Positions 32,696 through 41,855 are shown, counted from the first letter of the stretch. The stretch is DNA of 64,000 bases from Tranquillimonas rosea (GCF_900111315.1 NZ_FOGU01000001.1:248001-312000), one strand, 5' to 3'. Notes: generated by a model from the letters alone, not told the origin. A program made the numbers and translations.

Positions 32696-33342
32696 CAGCG
32701 CGCCTCCGGCCATTTCGATACGATCAGCTCCGGCAGGCGGCCCTCCCAGCGGCGCTTGTCCCGGTCGAGGTCGAGACGTTTGCGCAGCTTCACCTGCGGC
32801 ACGAGGATGAAGGCGACGATCGTCTGCTCGCCGGTCAGGATGCCGTCGCCCTTGCGGCGGCGCCCGCCCTTCCGGGCCGCACTGCCGCGCTTGTTCACCC
32901 GCGCCTGGTCGACCACCAGCAAGGCCGGCCGCCCGGGGCGATAGACGAAGCGCAGCGGCAGGCCCGTGCGGCGCTCGAAGTCGAGCGGCGTGGTGCGCTT
33001 GCCGCCCCTTCCCTTGTCGGCGGCATCGGTCGGGATCGCGAGCCAGAAGCCGTCCTTCGAGCGGATCGTCGCGCCGAGATTGAAGGCATCGACGATGTCG
33101 GGCGCCTTGGTGAAGACGAGCGACGTCGCGCCGATGCTGGCACCGCTGCCGGGATAGTTCCGCGCCTGGATGGACTTGCCGAGCCGGGTGCCGAGGCCCG
33201 CGCCGCGGACCTGCTGGCGCCAATCGGCCTTGAGCCCGCGTCCCGCCGCGCGGATGCCGGAGGTCACCGCCCGCTCGGACGAGAGGACCTCGCGCTCCAT
33301 CACGTCGCGCAGGTCGCCCGAGATCCCGACATGCAGCTTCAC
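32695..33342 (-). CDS. DUF6441-like tail completion protein (gpZ-like)
   Basis: The 215-residue basic protein contains ERAVTSGIRAAGRGLKADWR and GLGTRLGKSIQARNYPGSG, then a positively charged tail. It resembles phage HK97 gp10/lambda gpZ-like neck proteins (DUF6441). The GTG at 33342 overlaps the preceding stop by 4 bases; the ATG at 33363 is a longer alternative. Confidence 0.7.
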   Translation of the reverse strand: MKLHVGISGDLRDVMEREVLSSERAVTSGIRAAGRGLKADWRQQVRGAGLGTRLGKSIQARNYPGSGASIGATSLVFTKAPDIVDAFNLGATIRSKDGFWLAIPTDAADKGRGGKRTTPLDFERRTGLPLRFVYRPGRPALLVVDQARVNKRGSAARKGGRRRKGDGILTGEQTIVAFILVPQVKLRKRLDLDRDKRRWEGRLPELIVSKWPEAR

Positions 33343-33650
33343 GCCCGCGCCTCCGCCGTCCATTTGAGGCGCCGGGGATCCCGGCGCGGCTCGCCGACGA
33401 CGGTCAGGGTCTCGTCGCCGAGATCGATCGTGTCGCCCGCCTTCAGGTCCGGCGCGTCCGAGACGCGAATGTCGAACTCGGTCGTGTCCGAGACGAACTG
33501 CCCGCGGTTGAAGTCCGAGACCACGTCCGGACGCCGGAGGATCACCCGGACGGTCCTGGCCTCCCCACCGCCCGCGGGCGTGTAGGTCGCGCTCTCCGCC
33601 ATGTTCGGATCGGTGAAGACCGCGTCCATGGCGCGGGCGATCGCGTCCAT
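33339..33650 (-). CDS. Head-tail connector (gpFII-like)
   Basis: The 103-residue protein begins MDAIARAMDAVFTDPNMAES and has VRVILRRPDVVSDFNRGQFV and AGDTIDLGDETLTVVGEP. The small beta-barrel pattern and location between capsid and tail genes fit lambda gpFII or equivalent head-tail joining proteins. Confidence 0.72.
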   Translation of the reverse strand: MDAIARAMDAVFTDPNMAESATYTPAGGGEARTVRVILRRPDVVSDFNRGQFVSDTTEFDIRVSDAPDLKAGDTIDLGDETLTVVGEPRRDPRRLKWTAEARA

Positions 33651-33653
33651 CGC

Positions 33654-34259
33654 TCAGCCGTCGCTCTCGACCAGCGCCTCGAGATGCGCCCAGAGGGCGT
33701 CGCGCTCCTCGGCGGTGACCGGATCAGCGCCCTCGGGCAGCGCCCCATTGACGGCATCGACGGCGGGGCTGCCCTCCTCGGTCAGGTCGGCCTCGCCGAG
33801 CTCGGAGAGCGCGGCGCGGAACTGCGCCAGGCGCCCCTCGTCGATCGCGGGCCCGCTGACCTCGGCCCAGAGCGCATCGCGTTCGTCAGCCGTGACCGGC
33901 GCCGCGTCCGCCGGCAACGCGCCGTTGACGGCGTCGACGGAGGGTCTGCCCTCGTCGGTGTAGGCGCCCTCGTCGAGGGTCGCGACTGCCGCCCTGAACT
34001 GGTCGAGGCGCTCTTCCGGCGAGAGGGTCGCCTGCGGTTTGGGCTTGCGGGGTTCCTGCGGACGAGGCCGCGGGGCATCCTTCGGCTGCGGCTTGATTAC
34101 CGCGCCCTTCTTCGCCTTCTCGATCTCGCGGCCGATCTCGGCCGGGACCGTGCCGCGCCATCCCGCGGGCAGCGTGCGGTGCGAGGTCGCGCTGGTGCGG
34201 TAGGTGTGGGACGCGGTCATCTCGACGCGCACCTCACCGGCATCCTTCTTCTTCGGCAT
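33654..34259 (-). CDS. Head-region protein with two tandem phage repeats
   Basis: The 201-residue protein has a basic N-terminal domain (VEMTASHTYRTSATSHRTLP, AEIGREIEKAKKGAVIK), a proline-rich linker, then two about 50-residue repeats, RLDQFRAAVATLDEGAYTDE and RLAQFRAALSELGEADLTEE, each continuing to PxVDAVNGALP and VTAxERDALW. The repeats resemble a short helical domain common in head proteins of alphaproteobacterial phages. It probably acts in head completion; function is inferred from position between capsid and connector genes. Confidence 0.65.
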   Translation of the reverse strand: MPKKKDAGEVRVEMTASHTYRTSATSHRTLPAGWRGTVPAEIGREIEKAKKGAVIKPQPKDAPRPRPQEPRKPKPQATLSPEERLDQFRAAVATLDEGAYTDEGRPSVDAVNGALPADAAPVTADERDALWAEVSGPAIDEGRLAQFRAALSELGEADLTEEGSPAVDAVNGALPEGADPVTAEERDALWAHLEALVESDG

Positions 34260-34335
34260 GTCTCTGGTCTCCTCGAGGCGGGAAAAGACCCCGGCGCCGG
34301 TCGCGCCGGGATCGTCAGCCGTGTCGCGGCGCGGT

Positions 34336-35373
34336 TCAGTTCGAGGTGTGGCCGCGCACCAGGACGCCGGGACGCATGCAGATCGGCAGCGTCTGCATCA
34401 TCGCCTCGACATCGACGAAGCGGTTCTCCTGCCGGTCAGGGAACAGCGCCGAGTAGAACTCCTGCCCGGGCAGGTTCGACATGCCGAGATAATCTGCCGA
34501 GCCGTTGAACTGCCGGAAGGTCTGGCGCGTGCCCATCGGGAAGAAGGACGCCTCGGCCTGCGGGATGAACTCGCGGGTCGTCATCGTGCCGTCCTCTTCC
34601 GGGACGGACGCTTCGGCGAGGTATTCCTTCCAGGTGATACCGGCGAAGTTGAACCCTTCCGAGGTGTCGTCGCGCAGCGGATCGCCCCCGTTCTGGTTCT
34701 GGTAGTACTTGTACCGCTCCTTGAAGTCCGGGTGCCCCATCAGCTTGTCGGTGAAGTCGGGATGGATCAGCCCCATAACGCCCGCGCTGACATCGCCCAG
34801 GAGGTTCGTCTTGATGTGGCGCGTGACCTCGCGCGCCTTCGCCGAGAGATCGGTCGTGTTGGTGCCCAGCACGAAGTCCACCGACTTCCGGGTGATCGAG
34901 AACTTGTCGAAGAGATCGGCGATCTCGGAATTGTCGGCGTCGCGCACGATGCCCTGCAGCGCGCCGGCGCGGTGATACTCGCGGGTGATGTCGATCGAGC
35001 CGCGCAGCTCGCCCTGCCGATCCATCACCTCGTCCTCGGCCTGCTTGAGCTCGGTCTCGGAGCCGAAGGCGCGGATGCCGTCGATATCGTCGGAGGTGAT
35101 CCGCGACTTCAGGCCGAAGCGCTCGGTCGAGAAGTCGACCATCTTGCGCTTGCCGCGCGACTGGCCCGGAAGCGGCGTGCCGCGCTGCGAGGATTGCACC
35201 AGCTGGATGATGCCGTTGTGCATCTCGACCGAGAACCGCGTGCCGCGGATGCCCTTCGGGACGAAGAGCCCCATGTTGCCGATCAGGCCCCACTGGTTGG
35301 GGATGATGCGAATGGCGTCGCCGAGCGCCATGGCGCTGAAGGCGTCGCCCCGGAAGATATCGATATGCGCCAT
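34336..35373 (-). CDS. Major capsid protein (lambda gpE family)
   Basis: The 345-residue protein begins MAHIDIFRGDAFSAMALGDA and contains FVPKGIRGTRFSVEMHNGII, GLKSRITSDDIDGIRAFGSE and GVMGLIHPDFTDKLMGHPDF, all typical of the phage capsid E family. AAGGAG lies 8-9 bases before ATG 35373. The decoration protein gene precedes it by 67 bases. Confidence 0.93.
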   Translation of the reverse strand: MAHIDIFRGDAFSAMALGDAIRIIPNQWGLIGNMGLFVPKGIRGTRFSVEMHNGIIQLVQSSQRGTPLPGQSRGKRKMVDFSTERFGLKSRITSDDIDGIRAFGSETELKQAEDEVMDRQGELRGSIDITREYHRAGALQGIVRDADNSEIADLFDKFSITRKSVDFVLGTNTTDLSAKAREVTRHIKTNLLGDVSAGVMGLIHPDFTDKLMGHPDFKERYKYYQNQNGGDPLRDDTSEGFNFAGITWKEYLAEASVPEEDGTMTTREFIPQAEASFFPMGTRQTFRQFNGSADYLGMSNLPGQEFYSALFPDRQENRFVDVEAMMQTLPICMRPGVLVRGHTSN

Positions 35374-35440
35374 GAGACGCTCTCCTTCTTGTCTCTGGAG
35401 GATTGGAGGACGGCCCGGGACCCGGCGGCCCCGGCGCCGA

Positions 35441-35821
35441 TCAGGTCGAGATCGCGACGATGCCGGCGGTCTCCAGCGAGGCGCAGGCGCTGTCGCGCAG
35501 GGTCTCGGTCGACCAGCTGTCGTCGAAGACCAGGCCGCCGCGGCGCACCTGGGCGGGTCCGCGCACCAGCGCGATCGCGCCCTCGACATCCGCGCTGGAC
35601 GCGGCGGCGCGGGTCATCAGCACGGCGGCCGGCGTCTCGGAGCCGTCCGCGGCCCCCTGGTCGCTGGCCACGTACTTGCCCGAGGCGGTGACCTGGCCCA
35701 GCACGGTGCCGGGCTCGAGATCAGCCCCGGCCGCAACGGTGATCTCGTCGCGGCCATAGGCGCTCGGGGTCTCGTAGAGGAGGAAGTCGCCGGGCGTCTT
35801 GCCCTCATTCAGGGTCGGCAT
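35441..35821 (-). CDS. Head decoration protein (gpD-like)
   Basis: The 126-residue protein has FLLYETPSAYGRDEITVAAG, then GTVLGQVTASGKYVASD and AAVLMTRAAAS, the typical lambda gpD family sequence. It trims and stabilises the expanded capsid. Confidence 0.9.
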   Translation of the reverse strand: MPTLNEGKTPGDFLLYETPSAYGRDEITVAAGADLEPGTVLGQVTASGKYVASDQGAADGSETPAAVLMTRAAASSADVEGAIALVRGPAQVRRGGLVFDDSWSTETLRDSACASLETAGIVAIST

Positions 35822-35881
35822 GGGAAAATCTCCGTTGCAGGGATCCGGGAAGGAAAAGGCCCGGCGCTTGGCCGGGCCCGC

Positions 35882-36379
35882 TTAGCTGTTGCCCCAGCGC
35901 GCCTTGGCGCGCTCGGCCATCGAGGGCCCCTCGCCGCCCGCGGCCGGCGGGGCGTCGATCTCGGTCGCCTCGGCATCGATGCTGGCGCCGAGCCCTTGGG
36001 GCTGGGTCGCGGTCTTCGGCGCCGCGGCGAGATGCTTCGCGGCCTGCTCGACGCTCATGTCGCTCTCGAAGGCGAGGCTCTTGGCGAGACCATCGCGGCC
36101 CGCCGCCTCGGGATGGCCGAGGATCCCGGCGATGCGGGTCCGCTCTTCGGAGGCCGAGGGCGTAGCCGGCGCCGGCGCGCCACCGTTGGGCTGCGACTGG
36201 CCCTGCGGGGTCGAACCGCCCTGCCCCCGAGGTGCCGGCTGGGTCTGTGCGGACGCCTGGCCCTGAGACTGGTCGCCGCCGGGGGCCGGGCTCTGGCCGC
36301 TGCCCTGCGGCGGCTGAGTGGCGTCGGGCGCCGGGGTCTGGGCACCGCCCTGCGGCGCCGTCTGGGTCGTGGTGCTCAT
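35882..36379 (-). CDS. Nested scaffold protein (Nu3-like), internal start
   Basis: An in-frame ATG at 36379 starts MSTTTQTAPQGGAQTPAPDA, preceded by AAGGAAGGGAG at a workable spacing. The product would be the last 165 residues of the protease gene, a Gln/Ala-rich helical protein as in lambda Nu3. Lambda and many relatives make scaffold this way. Start strength is inferred. Confidence 0.6.
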   Translation of the reverse strand: MSTTTQTAPQGGAQTPAPDATQPPQGSGQSPAPGGDQSQGQASAQTQPAPRGQGGSTPQGQSQPNGGAPAPATPSASEERTRIAGILGHPEAAGRDGLAKSLAFESDMSVEQAAKHLAAAPKTATQPQGLGASIDAEATEIDAPPAAGGEGPSMAERAKARWGNS

Positions 36380-37324
36380 GGGGGCACTCCCTTCCTTGGT
36401 TGCAGTGACATCCGCCGCGCTCCGGCGGCCATTGACGTGCGCGACGAAGCGCTCGAAGGCCTCGCGCGGATTGGCGACCTCGTCGGCGAGGCCGGCCGCG
36501 ACCGCATCGGCGCCGAGATAGGTGGACGCTTCCGTCGCCAGGGCGCCGTCGCGGTCGAGCTTCGCCCCGCGCCCCTCGCCGACCGTCGCCGCGAAAACGT
36601 CGCGCAGCTGCTCCATCTCCTGGGCGAGATCGGCGCGGACGCTGTCGGGCAGCGGCTCGTAGGGATTGGCGTCGGCCTTGTGGTCGCCCGCGGCGATGAC
36701 CGTGACCTTGACGCCCTCCGCCTCGACGCGGGCGCTGAGATCGGCATGCATGCAGATGACCCCGATCGAACCCACGCCGCCCGTGCGCGGGACGATCACC
36801 CGGTCGGCCTGCGAGGCGATCGCGTAGCCGGCGGAGAAGGCATGGTCGGCGACGAAGGCCCAGACCGGCTTCTTCGAGCGCAGCTCGCGGATTTGATCGG
36901 CCAGCGAGAAGCACCCCGCGACCTCGCCGCCGAAGCTGTCGACCTCGAGCGCGACGCCCCGGACATACGGATCGGACGCCGCGCTCTCGATCTGGGCCGC
37001 AAGCCCCTCGTAGGAGGTCTCGCCCGAGGATTGACCGATCCAGCTGCCGCGATGCACGAGCGTCCCGGTGACCGGGATCACCGCGATTCCGTCGATGGCC
37101 CTGTAGGGCATCCGGCGCCCGGCCCGGATGTCGTCCTCGAGCCGGTCGTCGAGGAGCGAGGCGCGGGCGCGCTGCTGGGAGGCCGCACTCGGTTCGGCGC
37201 CGTGCAGCTCGATCTCGCCCCCGGTGATCCGGGGCCCGAAGCCGGTGATGAACGCCGCGGCCTTCGCAGGCGCAGCCAGGAGCGGCGTGTGGAACACGCG
37301 CGCCGCGATCTGCGGATGTCGCAT
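35882..37324 (-). CDS. S49-family head maturation protease (gpC-like)
   Basis: The 480-residue protein has an SppA/ClpP-like protease domain (about residues 70-290) with GIAVIPVTGTLVHRG, LEVDSFGGEVAGCF and VADHAFSAGYAIASQADRVI. The serine in HAFSAGYA is the likely nucleophile and the lysine partner lies further along. A low-complexity Gln/Pro/Ala/Gly region follows, then a C-terminal segment shared with the nested scaffold. It cleaves head proteins during maturation. Confidence 0.9.
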   Translation of the reverse strand: MRHPQIAARVFHTPLLAAPAKAAAFITGFGPRITGGEIELHGAEPSAASQQRARASLLDDRLEDDIRAGRRMPYRAIDGIAVIPVTGTLVHRGSWIGQSSGETSYEGLAAQIESAASDPYVRGVALEVDSFGGEVAGCFSLADQIRELRSKKPVWAFVADHAFSAGYAIASQADRVIVPRTGGVGSIGVICMHADLSARVEAEGVKVTVIAAGDHKADANPYEPLPDSVRADLAQEMEQLRDVFAATVGEGRGAKLDRDGALATEASTYLGADAVAAGLADEVANPREAFERFVAHVNGRRSAADVTATKEGSAPMSTTTQTAPQGGAQTPAPDATQPPQGSGQSPAPGGDQSQGQASAQTQPAPRGQGGSTPQGQSQPNGGAPAPATPSASEERTRIAGILGHPEAAGRDGLAKSLAFESDMSVEQAAKHLAAAPKTATQPQGLGASIDAEATEIDAPPAAGGEGPSMAERAKARWGNS

Positions 37325-37328
37325 TGTG

Positions 37329-38936
37329 TCAGTCCTCGGGTGTGTCTTGCTGGTAGACGGCCGGGCCCAGGAGCTTCGCGAAGCTCTCCTGCATCGGGTG
37401 CAGGGCGTTCTCCGGCATCGCGGCGATCTCCGCCTGGATTTGCGCCATGTTCTCGGCGTAGTCGGTCCCGGTCAGCTCGGCCGCCTCTTCCTCGAGCGTC
37501 GAGAGCGACAGCGACACGCGCATCGCCGCGGCCTGCGCTTCCTTGACCGGATCGACGAAGCCCTTGCCGGGCCCGATCCACTTCGACCGGGCATAGGCCG
37601 GCCAGAACGCGTAGAAGTCCGGCGCGCCCTGCGGCAGCTTGAGGTGCCCGTCGATCACCATCTCTTCCAGCCAGGCCATGAAGAACGGCTGGCAGAAGCC
37701 GTGCGCGAAGGAGGTCCGGCGCGCGGTGAAGCCGCGCCATATCTCGATCATCGCCGCCCGCGCGCTCGAGTAGTTCGTCTTCGACCAGTCGGAGGCGAGC
37801 TGCTCGTAGCTGATGCCGAGGCCGGAGGCGATGTGGCGCAGGACAGCCGACTCGAAGTCGGCGAACTGCGCCGCTGGCCGTGCTGTGTTGACCATCCCGA
37901 TCTCGTCGTTCGGGTAGAGCGTCTGCACCCGCGCGCCGCCGAGGCTGAGTCCCTTTCGATCCTTGTAGAAGTCCGACCGCGCCGCCTGGTAGTTCAGGAA
38001 GCCCGAGCCGTCGCCCTCCTCGCCGAAGAACTCGTCGATCACCTCGGGTCCCATAGGGGACTTGATGAAGGCGGCGAGCACCGCGTTGATCACCGCCGCC
38101 TGCAGCTCGACCCGGCTGTAATGGTCCTCCATCTTCAGCTTCTCGACGATCGGCGCGAGCCGGCTGATCCCGCGGGTCTGGCCGTCGCGCTGCTTGTCGA
38201 AAAAGTGCAGCACCTGCGGGCGACCGTACCGCCCTTCCCGCGCGACGCGCTTCCAGCGCATCGCGTCGGCCGATTGCGCGTAGGACGCGTTCCGGTGGCC
38301 CTGGCGGAAGTGGTAGGCGCGCGAGATGCCGTCCCGGGTGATCTCGACGCCGCCGCGCAGGCGCTCGCCGTCGGCCATGTCCATCGGGTTCGACAGCAGG
38401 TCGGTGTCCACGAGCCGCATCGTGGTCTTCGTCGGCCGGGTGCGCCGCCAGTTCACCAGCGCCAGCGCCTCGCCCTCGATCAGGTAGGAACGGTAGGCGG
38501 TGGCGAACATCTGCGGCACCGACTGGCTGCGGGTGGTGTCCGCGAAGTGGCGCGGATCGTCGGCATAGACGCGCCAGAGCGCCTCGACCTGTTCCTTGAA
38601 CTCCCGCGCCCATTCGGCCGAGAGACCCAGCGCCCGCCAGTCCGGCTTCAGCAGCGGCCGGAAGTTCGCGCCGATGACGCTGTCGACCTCCTTGGCGATC
38701 GCGCCCGTGGCCCAGCCGTTGTTGCGTACCAGGTCACGGGCCCGGGCGGTGACCTTGTCCCGACCGGGGAGGATCTCGGAATCGACCGCGCGGTTCTCCG
38801 GCTGGTAGCCCGCCAGCGTGTCGATCGTGCTGTCGGCGGCCGTGTAGGGCGTCGTGCCGTGAAAGCCCGCGTCGCGCTCGCCGAGCGAGGCGGTCTTCCG
38901 CGGCACCTTCGGCATCTCGGTCCAGGACTGGCTCAT
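37329..38936 (-). CDS. Portal protein (lambda gpB family)
   Basis: The 535-residue protein has the order of conserved blocks for phage portal family 2: RARDLVRNNGWATGAIAKEV near the start, GEALALVNWRRTR, HFFDKQRDGQTRGISRLAPI, GLGISYEQLASDWSKTNYSS and FAHGFCQPFFMAWLEEMV. It forms the 12-mer DNA channel at the head vertex. Its ATG overlaps the gpW stop by one base. Confidence 0.95.
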   Translation of the reverse strand: MSQSWTEMPKVPRKTASLGERDAGFHGTTPYTAADSTIDTLAGYQPENRAVDSEILPGRDKVTARARDLVRNNGWATGAIAKEVDSVIGANFRPLLKPDWRALGLSAEWAREFKEQVEALWRVYADDPRHFADTTRSQSVPQMFATAYRSYLIEGEALALVNWRRTRPTKTTMRLVDTDLLSNPMDMADGERLRGGVEITRDGISRAYHFRQGHRNASYAQSADAMRWKRVAREGRYGRPQVLHFFDKQRDGQTRGISRLAPIVEKLKMEDHYSRVELQAAVINAVLAAFIKSPMGPEVIDEFFGEEGDGSGFLNYQAARSDFYKDRKGLSLGGARVQTLYPNDEIGMVNTARPAAQFADFESAVLRHIASGLGISYEQLASDWSKTNYSSARAAMIEIWRGFTARRTSFAHGFCQPFFMAWLEEMVIDGHLKLPQGAPDFYAFWPAYARSKWIGPGKGFVDPVKEAQAAAMRVSLSLSTLEEEAAELTGTDYAENMAQIQAEIAAMPENALHPMQESFAKLLGPAVYQQDTPED

Positions 38937-39154
38937 CAGAAGCGCACCCGGTGCGAGCCGCCACCGCGGGACAGATCGCCCAGCTGGCGCTTCAACGATC
39001 GGACGTAGCGGCGCAGCGCCGCCTCGCTCGTCGGCGTGTACTCGGTGCGCGAGCCGTCGTAGCTGACGACGCTCACCGCCCCGCCGAGGGCCACCTTGTG
39101 AAGCGCGTCTTCCGCCTCGCCGAGGCGGGCGCGCAGGGTCGCGGTGTCAGTCAT
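38936..39154 (-). CDS. Head-tail joining protein gpW
   Basis: The 72-residue protein reads TATLRARLGEAEDALHKVAL, then VSYDGSRTEYTPTSEAALRR and RSLKRQLGDL, the small alpha+beta fold of lambda gpW. It stabilises packaged DNA and connects head to tail. It overlaps the terminase gene by 8 bases. Confidence 0.9.
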   Translation of the reverse strand: MTDTATLRARLGEAEDALHKVALGGAVSVVSYDGSRTEYTPTSEAALRRYVRSLKRQLGDLSRGGGSHRVRF

Positions 39155-41177
39155 TGCGCTTCAGGACCTCCAGGAGACGGGCGCCGGCGCTGGCGCGGTC
39201 CGGGACTTCGGTTTCTTTGGGCGGCGTGTGCGCGGCCGCCGCGAGCGGCAGCTCGGCATCGAAGAGATCGCCCTGGGCCTCTTGCGGCGCGACACCGCGC
39301 TCGGCCTCCAGCGCGTCCCACTGGTCGTCGGTCATCGACGCCCAGCCCTTCCGCCGGGCCGCGGCCTCGGCATAGAGCTCGGTGTCGAGCTGCTCGTTGC
39401 GCCGGCTCGGCTCGACGAGCTCCCACTTCGCGGTGACGACACCGGTCCGCGACCGGGTCAGCACCTTCACCTCCGAAGTGATGCCCTGGTAGAAGGCGTC
39501 GCTGAGCCCGCGGGCGAAGTGGCAATAGCCCCGCTCGGTCGGGTCCTCCTGCTTCAGCCAGGTGTAGAAGTTGCCCTTCATCATCGAGACGTTCAGCAGG
39601 AACGCCCGCTTCTGCTGGCGCTTGGCCTTGCCGTCCTTCCGGCGCTCGAACTTCTGCGGCACCATCAGCGGCCCGTTCTGGCTCGAGCTGCCCTTGACGA
39701 TGATCACCCGGCTCCAGGGATGGGTCTTCGCCCAGCTCCAGACGTCGTCGGTGTAGGTGCCGCCGTCGATCGCCAGGGCGTCGATCTTCAGCTTCAGCCC
39801 CAGCTCGGTCGGCCACTCGGTGCGCAGGTAGGCGTTGAGCGCCGCACGGCCGTCCTCGGTGCCGATGTGATGCGGGATCACGACGTAATCCACGGTCCAG
39901 CGCCGCCGGTCCCGGCCGAACGCCTTGAGGTGCAGCTCCATCCGGTCGTCCTGGCAGTCGACACCGGCCGTCAGCATCACGCCCGAGGCCGGCACCACAC
40001 CCTTGGGCAGGACGGTGATCTCGCTGTCGGGATCGTCCGCGGCATGCTCGGTGCGGTCCCGCAGGTCCTGCCAGTCCGGCGCGTCGTTCGCCTGCTCGAA
40101 GGGCAGGCCCAGGACGTCGTTCCAGAACGTCTGCTCGGTCTCCGCCTCGACGCTGGCCTTCTGCTCCTCGACGGTCGTGGTCGCGGCCTCGAGGCGCGTC
40201 CAGCCCATGACGCGGGCATACTCGACGGCGATCGAGGCCCAGTCCCGCTGCGGGGCGTAGGCGCGCCAGAGATGGAAGCCCGGGTGATCGCCGCGGGGAT
40301 TGTGCGGCACCCATTGTCCGGCGCCGACGATCCGCTCCTTCTCGCTGTGCTTGATCGGCTGCTGGCAGGATTCGCAGGTAAAGTGCGCCGCCGCCAGCCG
40401 CTCGGGATCGATGTTCGCCTCGAAATTCTCCCAGGTCAGCGGCTGCGAATACCCGCAATGCGGGCACGGCACGTGGTAGTAGCGCTGGTCGGACCGCGCG
40501 AAGGACCGCGTGATCCGGCAGGTGCCCTTGATCTGCGGCGTCGAGACCCGGAGGATCTTCGCGTCCTCGAAGCCCGAGGCCCGCGACACCGCCAGCGCCT
40601 CGGGATCGCCCTTCGGCGTCATCTCGAACTTCGACAGGTCGTCGAGGATCACCAGCCGCCGCGTCGTGCCGGCGAGGTCGTCGGGCGAGCCCGCCGAGGC
40701 CACCTTCAGCGAGCCGTCCCGCGCCAGCGTCTCCTGGTTGAACTTCGCGTCCTTCTGGTCGCCGCCCCGCCCGGTGCCGAAGATCGCCAGCAGGCTTGGC
40801 GCCTGCCGCCGCATCGGCAGCCACTTCGTGTCGACCCATTCGGTCGCGGCGCTCGAGGTCGGGTGGACGACGAGGCTGTCGAGCGGGCCGTATTCGTGCC
40901 AGGCGCCGACGGTCGGGTTCACCACCGAGACCGTCTTGCCCCATTGCGCCGAGCCGCGGACCGTGACCTCGCGGGCGGGATGCTCCGGCGAGAGCGTGTT
41001 GTGGATCTCGGCGAGGAACGGGAAGCGCCGGATGTTGAACGCGCCCGGCATCGGCGAGCGATCGTCGAAGATGATGTTCTCCCGGCACCAGCGGGTGATG
41101 TCGGGCGGCGGCGGCGGGCGCATCGCCTGCGCCAGCGCATCCGCGATGATTCCCTCGGCCGAGGTCAGGAACCCCAT
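39147..41177 (-). CDS. Terminase large subunit (GpA family)
   Basis: The 676-residue protein has the lambda GpA architecture. An N-terminal ATPase carries the adenine motif region PTSSAATEWVDTKWLPMRRQ and the segment RRLVILDDLSKFEMTPKGDP. A zinc-ribbon-like insert follows (CPHCGYSQ ... CESCQQPIKHS). The C-terminal nuclease has aspartates in TAGVDCQDDRMELHLKAFGR and KIDALAIDGGTYTDDVWSWA. It cuts cos and translocates DNA into the head. Confidence 0.95.
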   Translation of the reverse strand: MGFLTSAEGIIADALAQAMRPPPPPDITRWCRENIIFDDRSPMPGAFNIRRFPFLAEIHNTLSPEHPAREVTVRGSAQWGKTVSVVNPTVGAWHEYGPLDSLVVHPTSSAATEWVDTKWLPMRRQAPSLLAIFGTGRGGDQKDAKFNQETLARDGSLKVASAGSPDDLAGTTRRLVILDDLSKFEMTPKGDPEALAVSRASGFEDAKILRVSTPQIKGTCRITRSFARSDQRYYHVPCPHCGYSQPLTWENFEANIDPERLAAAHFTCESCQQPIKHSEKERIVGAGQWVPHNPRGDHPGFHLWRAYAPQRDWASIAVEYARVMGWTRLEAATTTVEEQKASVEAETEQTFWNDVLGLPFEQANDAPDWQDLRDRTEHAADDPDSEITVLPKGVVPASGVMLTAGVDCQDDRMELHLKAFGRDRRRWTVDYVVIPHHIGTEDGRAALNAYLRTEWPTELGLKLKIDALAIDGGTYTDDVWSWAKTHPWSRVIIVKGSSSQNGPLMVPQKFERRKDGKAKRQQKRAFLLNVSMMKGNFYTWLKQEDPTERGYCHFARGLSDAFYQGITSEVKVLTRSRTGVVTAKWELVEPSRRNEQLDTELYAEAAARRKGWASMTDDQWDALEAERGVAPQEAQGDLFDAELPLAAAAHTPPKETEVPDRASAGARLLEVLKRND

Positions 41178-41821
41178 CAGATGTCCTCCTCGGCCTCGTC
41201 GTCGCCGAGCGCGGCACTCGCGCTGCGCTCGGTCAGCGTCTCGGCGCGGTGCTCGCGGTGCGCCCGCCAGGCCTCGAGCAGGATTGCCCGGGTCGATTTG
41301 AAATCGACGCCCAGCTCGTCGGCCACGCGGCGGGCCGCATCCCGCATCACGCTCTCGAACTCGGCGATCTCCTGGCTGATCTGGCGGCGCGCCTGCAGCG
41401 CGGCCGTGCTCGCCAGCACGTATTGCCCGTTCGCCTCGGCGTTCTGGCGGCGGAGCTTGCGGGCCTCTTCCTCGGCCTTCTGCGTCCGCGCCATGTTGTA
41501 GCGGTCGCTATCGCCGCGCGGCAGCTCGGAGGCCCCGAGACCGGTCGGCGGCGCGTTCGGCGCGGCCGGCGCCGGGGTCGCCCCCTCGTCCTCTGGCGCC
41601 AGGGTGCGCAACGCTGCCCGGGTCTCCGAGCCGTTGCCCATCAGCTGGCCCTGGTCGAGCCGCTTGCCGAGCGCTTCGCCGACCTTGGCCAGGTCGAAGC
41701 GCCGTGCGCGGCCCTTGCCCTGGTAGCAGCCGTCGAGCTTGCCGGCACTGACGTACTGGCTCACGCGGCCTTTGCTGACACCCAGTCGGGTCGCCAGTTC
41801 GGTCGTGCTCAACATCGTCAT
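41177..41821 (-). CDS. Terminase small subunit (Nu1-like)
   Basis: The 214-residue protein has an N-terminal winged-helix, STTELATRLGVSKGRVSQYV, then a helical central part (ARTQKAEEEARKLRRQNAEA) and an acidic C-terminus that would dock to the large subunit. It recognises the packaging site. It shares its last base with the large-subunit start. Confidence 0.9.
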   Translation of the reverse strand: MTMLSTTELATRLGVSKGRVSQYVSAGKLDGCYQGKGRARRFDLAKVGEALGKRLDQGQLMGNGSETRAALRTLAPEDEGATPAPAAPNAPPTGLGASELPRGDSDRYNMARTQKAEEEARKLRRQNAEANGQYVLASTAALQARRQISQEIAEFESVMRDAARRVADELGVDFKSTRAILLEAWRAHREHRAETLTERSASAALGDDEAEEDI

Positions 41822-41855
41822 GTTTAGCGGAGTTTAGGCTTTCTCAATGGTTTAG
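41822..41855. promoter_or_regulatory. GTTTAG repeats upstream of the small terminase (possible cos region)
   Basis: GTTTAG occurs three times (41822-41827, 41832-41837, 41850-41855) directly next to the small-subunit start. In lambda, repeated R sites bound by Nu1 lie in cos near this gene. The cohesive-end cut cannot be located by eye. Confidence 0.3.

Noticed and set aside
34204-41501. Very long plus-strand open frames opposite the late operon (up to 853 codons, for example 34985-37546 and 39144-41501)
   Set aside because: They are antisense to clearly conserved capsid, protease, portal and terminase genes and have low-complexity Arg/Gly/Ala/Leu composition caused by high GC.
22189-41821. 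Gene transfer agent (RcGTA-type) cluster
   Set aside because: The element has Nu1/GpA terminase, gpE/gpD capsid, integrase, att sites, a repressor switch and replication genes; GTA clusters use HK97-like heads and lack integration functions.
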